From Bacillus marasmi (GTDB lineage Bacteria; Bacillota; Bacilli; Bacillales; Cytobacillaceae): 64,000 bases of DNA. Under the pieces are notes generated by a model. It was not told the DNA's origin. It saw only the letters and a program-made list of their open reading frames with translations, and made no database searches. The position numbers and the translations under genes are program-made. Positions 1 to 8,529 of the stretch are shown one piece after another; positions within the stretch are counted from its first letter, which is position 1; each line of letters starts with the position of its first letter. Where the stretch lies: NCBI RefSeq assembly GCF_902168435.1, contig NZ_LR656172.1, positions 124,001 through 188,000 of the forward strand, written 5' to 3'.

Positions 1-3000
1 ATAATTAACGGTAACATGTTAGGCATTAACGAGTCCATTGTCTTTGGAAGTAAATCTGGCATTAATTCCTCCATATCTTCAGGTAATGGTCCCACTCGTC
101 TTGACACCTCAGCTAGCATATCTGGCATTACTTTCGGCATAATATCAGGTACAAGCTTTGGCATAAGGGGTGGCATCATTTTTGCCATCATATTTAATCC
201 ACCAGGGGTATGTTTCATGGCCTTCATCATCGAAACCATGGCAGATGGCATTGATTCGAACATGGGTTTGAAAAGAGAAGCCATAATATCGGCTAATACC
301 TCAGGTTTCATTAACAATATAAATTTTTCAAAATATCCCCACATTTCGATTGAGTATTCCGATTGATCCTTGATATGATATCCAAGACCTTCCATAACGA
401 AGCGAGCTAAATCTGTTATCTCTAATCCAAGCTCATTTTTAACATTTGAGTCTCTAAGCTGAACCTGACAGCAGGGACATAAGGCTACCACAGTATTGGC
501 TTTTACATCAACAGCTTCTTGAAGTCGCATCCCACCTAGTTTAGGAGCCACAGGCGTTTCGCCGATTAAGGTTAGTACTGAACCACAGCAATAGCCCTCC
601 TCACGATTATGCTCCATATCAACATAATCAACTCCCGGTATGGCTTTCAATAAATCTCTAGGAGGCTCATATATCCCTTGTGCTCTGCCAGCATGACAGG
701 AGTCGTGGAAAGTAACGCGTTTATTGACCTCATGGGTAAACTTGAGTTTTCCTTCTCTAAAGGCTTCTGCTGCTATTTCCGAATAGTGTTTTACTTCAAA
801 ATCATATTCAATTCCTTTTTTGGCAGCAAGTTCTGCATATAATTCCTTCCAAACTAAACCACAAGCAGGACAGGATGTGACAATGGTTTTTGCCCCTCGT
901 TTTTTTGCTTCAGCAACATTGTGCTCGAAAATTTCCTCAAATACATCCCATTTACCAGAAACTTTCATTGGGATTCCACAGCAGGCTTCATCGCCACCCA
1001 TATAGGAAAAATCAATCCCCGCTTCCGTTAACAATCTTACTGAGCTTTCAGCAACATCAGTATTAACGAAGGAGGCGGTACAACCAGCAAAATATAAAAT
1101 ATCAGCTTTATCTTTGATTTTTGCTTTAATATCCTCTGGAACCCAATTAGCACGGTTCTCTTTTTTGCCAGCCCAAATATTCCGTTCTCCTCGAAGAGAA
1201 GCTGCCATCATTTCAAATGGAGGGAAGGTCATCCGTTTTTCCTCGTGGATTAAGGTCCCGCGTAAGTCCATCCAGTTGTGTTCTACAGGTATATCAAGCT
1301 GACAACGCGTATTGCATACCTCACATGTTGTACATAATAAGAAATTCGACACAGTATCAGGGTTGAATTTTTCTCTGCCTGCAATTACCTCACGTAAATA
1401 ATGGTACTTACCGCGTGGAGATTGTGATTCCCAACCTCTACCAGCGAATTGCTCGCAAGATGAAACGCAATAGCCGCAGCGCGAACATGCAGTTGCATAA
1501 TAAGCAATATCTCCTGGAATGCCTTTCTTTTTGCCTTCACGGACTGACTCACCAAATGGCGCAGTGGCAGCATTAGCAAATGGACGAATAAGAGGTTCTA
1601 ATGAGGACGCAGTTCCCATTATTTTATCAATCATCCCACTGCCAAGTACTTTATTAGGATTAAATAATCCTTTTGGATCGATGTTCGCTTTATATGTTTG
1701 AACCTTTTCATAGCGATCAGTTCCAAGCACTGTTTTTGCTTCTCGCCGGAAATAAAGACCAGTTGCATACGCAGAGCCACCATGCCTTTTGGCGATTTCA
1801 ATGACTGACAATGACAAAGCGAAAGCCATATTGAATGCAAAAGTCCGCTCATCGTGTGGGATGAAACCTAGCAAGATGACCTTATCGCCTTTGGCAACCA
1901 TTCCTTCAAGGACAAATGGATGTTTTATTTTTGTCTCGATTTCACTTAGAACGATTGCTAAATTCTTTAATGGTACCACCACTTCAGTTGGAATCATTGA
2001 TGGTCCAATTCGCTTGAAGCGCATGGGTCTAAACCGCTCTGCCCATTCGTGCTCAGCTGTTTGGGCAGGTAACTCAAAACCGTTGTATTTTATCGTAATG
2101 TCCTTTAAGTCAGCATCAATAAGGTCATGGCGAGAAACTGGATAGGCGACTAAAAGAATGAACGCTTCCGGCAATTCAGGTTCTGATTTCCGAAGCTTTT
2201 CTTCGTATTGATGCCCATGACGGTGCGGCAGTTTTTTCTTAAGTTTTGACGATTCTGGATTTAAAAAAGTTAGCGACCAAATTGGAAGCTTTTTTTGAGA
2301 AATTTCGATTAAAGCATTCCCAATTGCATCATTGCTTGGAAAAGCTATTAATCGATGAATCTCATCTTCGAGCCTTCTTACCTTCATCGTGATCTCCGTA
2401 ATGATACCCGTGATTCCCTCAAGGTCGGCAATATACTGCATCAGATCATGTCCGGAAAAAACCTGCAACTTCCCGTCTGGTAAAATGACTTTTGCCTCTA
2501 ATACATTCTCCTTAAACACACCATACTCATAACCACCAAAGCCTGTCCCACCTTGTGCTAAAAGTCCTCCAACAGTCGAGGAAGGGAGTGAGGATGGGTA
2601 TAAAATTAAGTCGAGCATTTCTTTATGCAACTTTCTTTCCAGTTGCTCCCAAATGATTCCTGCTTCCACTGTAACCTCTAAACGATGATGGTCGATTGAT
2701 AAGACTTTGTTCATACCAGATAAGTCAACGACAATTGCACCTTCCTCAGGGAGTACACCCCCAAAACCGGATGTTGACATCCCCCGCGGAACAAGTTTTA
2801 AATTCTCCTCATTGGCAAGATCCACCAATTGTATTAGTTGTTCTTGGTTTTCTGGTCGGACTACGCCTCCAGGAATTCCGATAGGTAGAAATGGTTTAAC
2901 TAAACCAGGCAAGGCACCAACATCAAATGAGTACATCTTTCTTTCGACAATGTCAGTACGGACTCTATCTTGGAAAATTTCAACCAGTCTTTGTTCAACC

Positions 3001-3020
3001 CGCTTATCAATTGTTAACAT
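1..3020 (-). CDS. FAD-binding oxidase fused to Fe-S (GlcD-GlcF-like) protein, partial at 3' end
   Basis: About 1006 codons are visible and the end lies beyond base 1. The start at 3020 follows a good ribosome site (GGAGGGAATGTAA). Residues about 40-280 form a PCMH-type FAD domain (PRGMSTSGFGG near 79-88, then SSTVGGLLAQGGTGFGG). A ferredoxin-like cysteine cluster near residue 511 (ACSRCGYCVSSC) and a second near 565 (CTTCEVCNTRC) are followed by two CCG-type domains (GCTAS...CCGIP and DSCHAG...YCCGS...CPCC). The architecture is that of glycolate/D-lactate dehydrogenases with GlcD and GlcF in one chain, passing electrons from a 2-hydroxy acid through FAD and Fe-S centres to quinone; the substrate cannot be told. 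The last 100 or so residues form an odd tail rich in Met and Pro (MPPLMPKLVPDIMPKVMPDM and similar). No regulatory site was recognised upstream. Confidence 0.88.
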   Translation of the reverse strand, partial: MLTIDKRVEQRLVEIFQDRVRTDIVERKMYSFDVGALPGLVKPFLPIGIPGGVVRPENQEQLIQLVDLANEENLKLVPRGMSTSGFGGVLPEEGAIVVDLSGMNKVLSIDHHRLEVTVEAGIIWEQLERKLHKEMLDLILYPSSLPSSTVGGLLAQGGTGFGGYEYGVFKENVLEAKVILPDGKLQVFSGHDLMQYIADLEGITGIITEITMKVRRLEDEIHRLIAFPSNDAIGNALIEISQKKLPIWSLTFLNPESSKLKKKLPHRHGHQYEEKLRKSEPELPEAFILLVAYPVSRHDLIDADLKDITIKYNGFELPAQTAEHEWAERFRPMRFKRIGPSMIPTEVVVPLKNLAIVLSEIETKIKHPFVLEGMVAKGDKVILLGFIPHDERTFAFNMAFALSLSVIEIAKRHGGSAYATGLYFRREAKTVLGTDRYEKVQTYKANIDPKGLFNPNKVLGSGMIDKIMGTASSLEPLIRPFANAATAPFGESVREGKKKGIPGDIAYYATACSRCGYCVSSCEQFAGRGWESQSPRGKYHYLREVIAGREKFNPDTVSNFLLCTTCEVCNTRCQLDIPVEHNWMDLRGTLIHEEKRMTFPPFEMMAASLRGERNIWAGKKENRANWVPEDIKAKIKDKADILYFAGCTASFVNTDVAESSVRLLTEAGIDFSYMGGDEACCGIPMKVSGKWDVFEEIFEHNVAEAKKRGAKTIVTSCPACGLVWKELYAELAAKKGIEYDFEVKHYSEIAAEAFREGKLKFTHEVNKRVTFHDSCHAGRAQGIYEPPRDLLKAIPGVDYVDMEHNREEGYCCGSVLTLIGETPVAPKLGGMRLQEAVDVKANTVVALCPCCQVQLRDSNVKNELGLEITDLARFVMEGLGYHIKDQSEYSIEMWGYFEKFILLMKPEVLADIMASLFKPMFESMPSAMVSMMKAMKHTPGGLNMMAKMMPPLMPKLVPDIMPKVMPDMLAEVSRRVGPLPEDMEELMPDLLPKTMDSLMPNMLPLI

Positions 3021-3353
3021 TTACATTCCCTCCGATATAATGTTCAATAATTGAAATTAAACAGGTACAGTGGTCTGTCCTTCTTAATTAAAAGTATCGC
3101 TGTTTTCGGAGGGGCAACTCCGTGATATAGTCACCGAGAAAGCTGTTTTTTGTTACGATTGTATTACACTTTAGTTCGAATGGAATGGGACAAGGGGACA
3201 GGTTCACTGTCCCACCGTTTTTTTGGTGATTTGATAAAAAGCCAGCTGAAATTCAAAAAGAATACTACAGCATTTAATGTATGGGGTGTACCCTGTTTTG
3301 TAGTTTTTTATGGTCTTTTTTACAGGGGACATATTTGGTTTTGTTAAATTTTG
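3021..3353. other. Intergenic region with a degenerate GGGACGGTT-family repeat
   Basis: No convincing gene. A degenerate copy of the dispersed GGGAAAC/GTTTCCC repeat lies at 3187-3213 (GGGACAAGGGGACAGG and its closing GTCCC). The rest is AT-rich sequence between the tail of a membrane protein gene and the start of the oxidase gene, and presumably contains the oxidase promoter, which I could not place. Confidence 0.5.
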
Positions 3354-4181
3354 TTAATTATAGCCGATAACAATATTTCTTTTTAAGAAACGGAGTAATC
3401 CTACCATGGATAAAACCGAACCAATTAGAAAGAATCCCCATAAAGGAATTAATGTAGCAGCACCTTCAACTCCTTCACGGTGTTGAAAGAATGACCCCCA
3501 TATTAAAATAACATTATAGATAACGGATTTTACGTTGACCATTAACGAAACGATTAATCCTAAAATATGTTCTTTCCATAATAGAATTGCTCCAAAAAGG
3601 AACCCTGGTACGACAAATGTCATATCTAGTGCCGCTACAAGATGATTGGTCGACCCTAGCTGCTCTAACAAAGGTGGTTTGATTCCTTTAATGATGAAGT
3701 TTAGCCATTGTCCAACCCAACCAATGCTTAAAAAAGTTGCTGTCATAATCATATAGACGCTTATACTTTTTGTAACAAGAATGGATGGTAAATCCTCTTG
3801 ACTCACTAAGTGTAGCAAGGTGATAACTCCAGTAATTAGACCAAAGATCCCCAATACAAACACAATGACATAACCCAAAAATGCTGCATTAAATGCAGCG
3901 CCAAATAAATAATACGAGTAATTATAGACGGTATACATCATTAATCCTGTAAGCAATGCAAATCCACTTTTGTTACCTCTTTTTCCGAGGGAAATGGCGA
4001 TGATGAATATGGGGGTTGCCACCAAAAGTGTTACCCAATCATTAATTCTCCAACCTGATAAAATAAAAAAGTTAGTGTCTTGATAGAGGTCTTCTACCAA
4101 TAAACCTATTAAACTTAGCGTTGCACTTAGTAGCATAACAGCAGTTCCAATTTGTAAAAAAATTTTTGATGTATATTTCAT
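3354..4181 (-). CDS. Multi-pass membrane protein of unknown function
   Basis: A 275-residue protein dominated by hydrophobic stretches: seven or eight predicted membrane helices, the first at about residues 7-28 and the last near 247-266, with a short positively charged C-terminus (FLKRN). I recognise no family motif, catalytic residue or binding site. The start is preceded by GGGAGGTTAGAAAAAT, a good ribosome site. It stands alone between the oxidase gene and a surface-protein gene on the same strand, with about 330 and 430 bases of non-coding sequence on either side, so it is probably monocistronic. It could be a small-molecule transporter or a sensor membrane domain; nothing in the sequence decides this. 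Confidence 0.7.
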   Translation of the reverse strand: MKYTSKIFLQIGTAVMLLSATLSLIGLLVEDLYQDTNFFILSGWRINDWVTLLVATPIFIIAISLGKRGNKSGFALLTGLMMYTVYNYSYYLFGAAFNAAFLGYVIVFVLGIFGLITGVITLLHLVSQEDLPSILVTKSISVYMIMTATFLSIGWVGQWLNFIIKGIKPPLLEQLGSTNHLVAALDMTFVVPGFLFGAILLWKEHILGLIVSLMVNVKSVIYNVILIWGSFFQHREGVEGAATLIPLWGFFLIGSVLSMVGLLRFLKRNIVIGYN

Positions 4182-4609
4182 ATTTTTCTAACCTCCCTTC
4201 AATTAATATATTAAATAAAAATTCTAAACAATTTCACTTATCATATTAATTGTAGGAAATTCTACAAAGAAACACGGGGACGGTTCCGTTATTTACCTAA
4301 ATATTTACAAAAAAAGCTAATTTGCTGTTGAGCGTAATGGACTTTGTTGGTGTGTCGGCAGGTTCATTCTTAGGCGGTGCAAGTATGTTATGAGGTTCGG
4401 GACTGAAAATTATTAGAGGTAGTTTTTTCGTGGATATTAAATGGAGTGTTAACAAAAATAAGGTTTTAGTACCTTGCTTCTATTAATTACTATAATAACA
4501 GCGTATAAACCAAAAATGGCTAGCATGAGTTAGGTTCATCACCGTAACCATACCAGCCATTTATCTGTTTATACTAGAACTCTAACTTTTGGGGGTTATC
4601 TTAGATCTG
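4182..4609. other. Intergenic region with repeat and terminator
   Basis: No gene seen. A partial GGGACGGTT-family repeat sits at about 4269-4300 (AACACGGGGACGGTTCCG). A terminator-like hairpin for the surface-protein gene lies at 4513-4562. The remainder shows no recognisable feature. Confidence 0.5.
4513..4562 (-). terminator. Probable rho-independent terminator of the LPNTA surface protein gene
   Basis: On the minus strand, AAATGGCTGG pairs with CTAGCCATTT across a loop of about 28 bases and is followed by a short T-rich run (TTGGTTT). It lies about 50 bases after the stop codon of the surface protein. The loop is long, so the assignment is tentative. Confidence 0.5.
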
Positions 4610-6673
4610 TTACGCAGTTATTCTGTTTCTCTTGTTTCTTCTGATTAACATTAATGCTCCACCTAGAGCGATCATGGTTAACCCTAGTAAAAAAATGTTA
4701 TACACAGCTGATGCTGTATTTGGTAATTGGTTTTCAAGGGCAGTTGCATTAGTTGCCGTCGGCGCAGTTGTAGCTGGTACTACGCTAGTTGTGCTAGAAG
4801 TGGTGTTAGTCGGGATAATTGTAACCTCATTATTTGGACTTTGCTGAGCAGGTTCGCCCGCAACTTCAAACACACCATATTTACTGAAGTGAGTGACTTC
4901 AGCGCTGATTAAACCATTTGTTTTATCAATACTTACAATCTTAATTTCTTCTAAAGTTTTTGTTCCATTTTCATCGATATAGATTACTTTGATATTATCC
5001 CAATTACTTACTTTTGTAGGGTCAATTTTAAAAGTAATGATAATTGGTGTTGCAAACGTGTCAATAAGATTTTCATCTTCTGTTTGGATTGAAAAATTAT
5101 AAATTTTGCTTAATGCACCTTCATATTGGTTTCCGTCGATTTGAACGGATAAGCCTGAATTTAGATTCTCCGGCAGAATGCTTCCAGGAATCATTACTTC
5201 TAAATCAGTATATTTCACCAATACTTTCATGTTCGGGGATAACAGTTTAGTTTGATTAAGATTGTCTTTATTAAAATAAATACTATTGTTAGTTTCAATT
5301 GCACTTTGGGTATTATCAACGATAAAAATACTATCATTATTTGGTACGATTTTAGAAAAATCGATATCTTGATCGTTTTCATGAGTAGTATCTTCTTCTG
5401 GTGTTCCACTGTTGTCTTCAGTGTGCTCGTCAGTCGAATCAGTCGGATGCTCATCAACAACAGGATCAGTTGTGTTGTCAGCTGGAACTTCTTCGTGAAC
5501 GTGCTCATCAGTAGTGTCAGCCGGTGGCTCCTCAACAACAGGGTCAGTTGTGTTGTCAGCTGGAACTTCTTCATGAACGTGCTCATCAGTAGTGTCAGCC
5601 GGTGGCTCCTCAACAACAGGGTCAGTTGTGTTGTCAGCTGGAACCTCTTCATGAACGTGTTCGTCTGGTGTGTCAGCCGGAACTTCCTCATCAGTGTTCT
5701 CGTCAACAGTTCCTGTACCTTCGTCTTCGGCTACTTGTTTGCAAGCTTTGTCAGTAGTTTCGTCAGCTTGCTCAAGCTTACATTCTTTGTCTGAAGCATC
5801 TTTTGCACATTCAAGTTTGCAAACTTCTTTGTCGTGATTATGTTTACATTCTTTTTCTGTTGGTTGATCAGTACCGGTGTGCTCATCAGTTGAATCAGCA
5901 GGTTGTTCCTCAACAACAGGCTCAGTTGTGTCATCAGCCGGAACTTCTTCGTGAACGTGCTCATCAGTAGAGTCAGCAGGTTGTTCCTCAACAACAGGGT
6001 CAGTTGTGTCATCAGCCGGAACTTCTTCGTGAACGTGCTCATCAGTAGAGTCAGCAGGTTGCTCCTCAACTACAGGGTCAGTTGTGTCATCAGCCGGAAT
6101 TTCTTCGTGAACATGTTCTTCGGTAGTGTCAGCAGGTTGCTCCTCAACTACGGGTTCAGTTGAGTTGTCAGCCGGAACTTCTTCGTGAACATGCTCATCA
6201 GTTGATTCAGCAGGTTGCTCCTCAACAACAGGGTCAGTTGTGTCATCAGCCGGAACTTCTTCGTGAACATGCTCATCAGTAGAGTCAGCAGGTTGCTCCT
6301 CAACAACAGGCTCAGTAGTGTTGTCAGCCGGAACTTCTTCGTGAACGTGCTCATCGGTAGAGTCAGCAGGTTGTTCCTCAACAACAGGGTCAGTTGTGTT
6401 GTTAGCTGGAACTTCTTCGTGAACGTGCTCTTCAACGGTTTCAACTGGCTGTACAGTGTCAACAGCCTCGTCAATAGGCTGAGAAACCTCTTCTTCGTGG
6501 ACGTATTCGTCAGTATTCTCTGGCACATCTTCTTGAAGTTGCGATGTTGCTCCTTCAAGAGTTGCAGAATCATGAGAATGAGTGTCTTCCGATGCAAAGG
6601 TCACAGATGAAAAAATAAAAAAGAAATAGGCGAATACTGTTAAACCACTTAAGAAGGATAATTTTCTCTTCAT
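4610..6673 (-). CDS. LPNTA-anchored repetitive surface protein with His-rich repeats
   Basis: This is a 687-residue exported wall protein. It has a signal peptide (residues 1-27, ending FASED), a long acidic repeat region, a folded domain at about 430-625 ending HFSKYGVFEVA, a Thr/Ala-rich linker and a C-terminal sorting signal (LPNTA, a hydrophobic helix, then RRNKRNR). The repeat unit is 26 residues (DEHVHEEVPAD ... DPVVEEQPADST); I count ten copies. After the seventh comes a Lys/Cys insert with five cysteines (KECKHNHDKEVC, KLEC, DKEC, DKAC). LPNTA is the motif used by class D sortases in Bacillus; the only sortase in the window is class B-like and 21 kb away. The His-x-His pairs and cysteines suggest metal binding, which is inference. 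The ribosome site is GGGAG nine bases before the ATG. A SinI-like gene is divergent upstream. Confidence 0.85.
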   Translation of the reverse strand: MKRKLSFLSGLTVFAYFFFIFSSVTFASEDTHSHDSATLEGATSQLQEDVPENTDEYVHEEEVSQPIDEAVDTVQPVETVEEHVHEEVPANNTTDPVVEEQPADSTDEHVHEEVPADNTTEPVVEEQPADSTDEHVHEEVPADDTTDPVVEEQPAESTDEHVHEEVPADNSTEPVVEEQPADTTEEHVHEEIPADDTTDPVVEEQPADSTDEHVHEEVPADDTTDPVVEEQPADSTDEHVHEEVPADDTTEPVVEEQPADSTDEHTGTDQPTEKECKHNHDKEVCKLECAKDASDKECKLEQADETTDKACKQVAEDEGTGTVDENTDEEVPADTPDEHVHEEVPADNTTDPVVEEPPADTTDEHVHEEVPADNTTDPVVEEPPADTTDEHVHEEVPADNTTDPVVDEHPTDSTDEHTEDNSGTPEEDTTHENDQDIDFSKIVPNNDSIFIVDNTQSAIETNNSIYFNKDNLNQTKLLSPNMKVLVKYTDLEVMIPGSILPENLNSGLSVQIDGNQYEGALSKIYNFSIQTEDENLIDTFATPIIITFKIDPTKVSNWDNIKVIYIDENGTKTLEEIKIVSIDKTNGLISAEVTHFSKYGVFEVAGEPAQQSPNNEVTIIPTNTTSSTTSVVPATTAPTATNATALENQLPNTASAVYNIFLLGLTMIALGGALMLIRRNKRNRITA
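4720..6450 (-). repeat. 78-bp tandem coding repeats of the surface protein
   Basis: Ten in-frame copies of a 26-codon unit, seven at about 5880-6445 and three at about 5450-5680, are separated by the Cys-containing insert. The copies are nearly identical at DNA level, so copy number probably varies between strains and the region could be mis-assembled from short reads. The coordinates enclose both blocks loosely together with the C-terminal region. Confidence 0.6.
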
Positions 6674-6965
6674 TCAAATAATCTCCCTATCAATTACATT
6701 GAGTGGAGACCTTTTCCACCTCCAAAAATATTAGGAAAACTTATTTTCCTTAAGATTACTATAAAGGCAATATAGTAACTTTTACTAATATAATATTGGT
6801 GAAATCTCTATGTAGATGGCATGTAGAAACCGTGTAGATGATATGAAGAAGGGACCTGCCTATATGGACCTCGGAAAGCTCTTAAAAAAATCTCTATTAG
6901 TTCCGTTATGACACCACAAAAATATCCTTTGTATTCCGAAACATATAGAAATGGAGGGATACATT

Positions 6966-7097
6966 ATGAAAAAAAGCGACCTTAATTTACCTAAAGAATG
7001 GATTGAACTAGTAAAAGAGGCCAAGAAATCTGGTATAACTAAAGATGAATTTAAGATCTTTTTAGAAAAAGAAAAAGAGAAAAGAAAAGGGACATAG
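6966..7097 (+). CDS. SinI/SlrA-like anti-repressor micro-protein (43 aa)
   Basis: A 43-codon gene with a strong ribosome site (GGAGGG, seven bases before the ATG). Its core (LNLPKEWIELVKEAKKSG, then ITKDEFKIFLEKEK) matches the SinI pattern: an acidic helix with W-I/V-E-L, then an I-x-x-E/D-E-F/I-x-x-F/Y-L helix. SinI-family peptides bind the SinR/SlrR repressors and release them from biofilm-matrix promoters. No DNA-binding domain is attached, as expected for a stand-alone antagonist. No SinR partner is adjacent. The gene is divergent from the surface-protein gene, and a link to matrix or surface regulation is inferred from that. A GGGACGGTT-family repeat begins five bases after the stop codon. 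Confidence 0.75.
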   Translation: MKKSDLNLPKEWIELVKEAKKSGITKDEFKIFLEKEKEKRKGT

Positions 7098-7101
7098 GGA
7101 C

Positions 7102-7154
7102 AGGGAAACAAGGGGAAACAAGGGGAAACAAGGGGACGGTTCTACTGTTTCCCT
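7102..7154 (+). repeat. GGGACGGTT-family dispersed repeat with a small internal triplication
   Basis: This copy reads GGGAAACA ... AGGGGACGGTTCTACTG, then TTTCCC. The left arm AGGGGAAACA is repeated in tandem, so it looks like a slipped or extended copy. It directly follows the SinI-like gene. Confidence 0.75.
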
Positions 7155-7230
7155 AAATTCTTCCAACAGGTGAATTGAAGTACCAAAGGAGTTTCTAATT
7201 TTTAGCTAGTTAAAACTTTATGTTATTTAA

Positions 7231-7809
7231 TTAATACAAACTTCTAATATCAACATTGTCTGGCAACTTGTATGGATTTTCTGTATTAATTCTGTCATAA
7301 AACATTATTCCATTTAAATGATCTATTTCATGTTGCATAACGATGGAACCATATCCTCTGAAATTGTGAATTACTTCCTTACCGGTTATATCAAATGCTT
7401 TTACCTTAATTCTCGCATATCTCGGAACAATTCCGGTTACTTCCCTGTCCACAGAAAGGCAACCTTCCCCTTGAGGCAAATAAATCATATTAAGAGAATG
7501 GCTTATAATTTTTGGGTTAATTAACATATATTCGTTATCTTTTTGTCCATCCTCAAATAGAGCTGCAAACATACGTTTATATAGGCCAATTTGATTTGCA
7601 GATAATCCTGATCCAGGACGGAGGTTATATTTTTTTGATAAATCTGGGTCTTGGCTGTTTTTCAAATATTGAAGCATACATAGCAATGCATTTTTATCTT
7701 CATTAGAAACAGGAACTTTCACCTCTTCGGTTTTCTTTCGCAGTATTTCAGAACCTTCCTTTACAATATCTTTCATTTTAATTATGTAATCTGGATGAAA
7801 TTTATTCAA
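7231..7809 (-). CDS. def: Peptide deformylase (type 2, YkrB-like)
   Basis: A 192-residue enzyme that removes the formyl group from the initiator methionine of new proteins. All three family motifs are present: GSGLSANQIG (motif 1), EGCLS (motif 2, metal-binding Cys) and QHEIDHLNG (motif 3, the HExxH metal site). The insertions between motifs 1 and 2 fit the Gram-positive type 2 class, and the length is normal for it (about 184 in B. subtilis YkrB). The start codon overlaps the end of the small XRE regulator gene upstream by eight bases, so the two are translationally coupled. It is not beside fmt, where a housekeeping copy often sits, so it may be a second, regulated copy. Confidence 0.93.
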   Translation of the reverse strand: MNKFHPDYIIKMKDIVKEGSEILRKKTEEVKVPVSNEDKNALLCMLQYLKNSQDPDLSKKYNLRPGSGLSANQIGLYKRMFAALFEDGQKDNEYMLINPKIISHSLNMIYLPQGEGCLSVDREVTGIVPRYARIKVKAFDITGKEVIHNFRGYGSIVMQHEIDHLNGIMFYDRINTENPYKLPDNVDIRSLY

Positions 7810-8002
7810 AAATAAACACCTCGTCTACTTTCCTATTTAATACTTTTGCAATCTTAAAAGCTAATTCAAGCGTAGGATCATACTTATCATTTTCTACACA
7901 ATTAATTGTTTGCCTAACAACTCCACATTCTTTTGCTAATTTTTCCTGAGTCATCCCTAATTTTTTGCGCAATACCTTAATTAAATTTTTCAAATTTATC
8001 AC
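7802..8002 (-). CDS. Small XRE-type helix-turn-helix regulator (66 aa)
   Basis: A 66-residue protein that is essentially one Cro/C1 helix-turn-helix domain: MTQEKLAKECGVVRQTINCVEND (helices 2-3) followed by YDPTLELAFKIAKVLNRKVDEVF. This is the compact YozG/YvaO-like regulator type. It overlaps the deformylase start and is probably the first gene of a two-gene operon that it may control itself. The upstream sequence has TAGACATAAATC and ATGTCTAATGTTTTGGACA, hinting at direct or inverted motifs, but I could not define an operator with confidence. Confidence 0.85.
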   Translation of the reverse strand: MINLKNLIKVLRKKLGMTQEKLAKECGVVRQTINCVENDKYDPTLELAFKIAKVLNRKVDEVFIFE

Positions 8003-8267
8003 CTATTTTGTCCAATACTTTAGACATAAATCTTATTATATAACTCTAGAAATGTCTAATGTTTTGGACAAAAAACAAAGGATTAAACAAGGGGACGGTT
8101 CCGGCGTTTCCCTAAAATCTACCATTTCAAGAGATTGTTGATTAATATTATTTATTTTTCATATATTGAGGACGGGGAAATAATTACTCTCACAGAGTAT
8201 TTCAGCTTAAGATCCTTTTGAGCGTTATGAAAGATATCATCTAATTAGAGAAGAATCTGAATTAATA

Positions 8268-8415
8268 CCTCTAATCAAAAAGGCCAGGACTAAGAGTTTT
8301 TACTCTATGTCCTGACCTCTTTTAGTGGCTATTTACGCGATTTGAACGGTATATTTAATACTGAATGGTAAAATGGTAATAATTAGGGAAACAGGAGAAC
8401 CGTCCCGGTGTTTCC
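8268..8415. repeat. Composite dispersed element type 1, copy 1 (hairpin plus GGGACGGTT repeat)
   Basis: About 148 bases: a hairpin (AGGCCAGGACTAAGAG / ACTCTATGTCCTGACC, then CTTTT), a shared spacer (GTGGCTATTTACGCGATT, then GGTATATTTAATACTGAATGG), and the repeat GGGAAACAGGAGAACCGTCCC closing with TGTTTCC. Nearly the same sequence occurs at 14126-14264, so the whole composite is a dispersed unit. Confidence 0.8.
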
Positions 8416-8424
8416 AAAAAACGA

Positions 8425-8460
8425 AAAGCAGCATCCGACATGTGAGAGGATGCTGCTTTC
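8425..8460. terminator. GCAGCATCC-type terminator-like hairpin
   Basis: AAAAGCAGCATCC pairs with GGATGCTGCTTT around a short loop. The same hairpin type recurs at about 23014, 27899, 40806 and 43603. No gene ends immediately beside this copy, so it may be a stray element. Confidence 0.6.
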
Positions 8461-8507
8461 AGTAGAAAACAGTATAAACTGTTTCTTCTTCTACCAAACT
8501 ATTATTT

Positions 8508-8529
8508 ATTAATCAAACGTTTGATTAAT
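8508..8529. promoter_or_regulatory. 22-base perfect palindrome, possible orphan operator
   Basis: The core AATCAAACGTTTGATT is extended symmetrically by three bases on each side. Its size and symmetry resemble TetR-family operators. No regulator or start codon lies within 300 bases, so it may be the remnant of a lost gene. The half CAAACGTTTGATTAATT also occurs at about 53079-53095. Confidence 0.4.

Noticed and set aside
5227-6610. Frames on both strands overlapping the surface-protein repeats
   Set aside because: They are repeats of the 78-bp unit read out of frame, with no ribosome sites.
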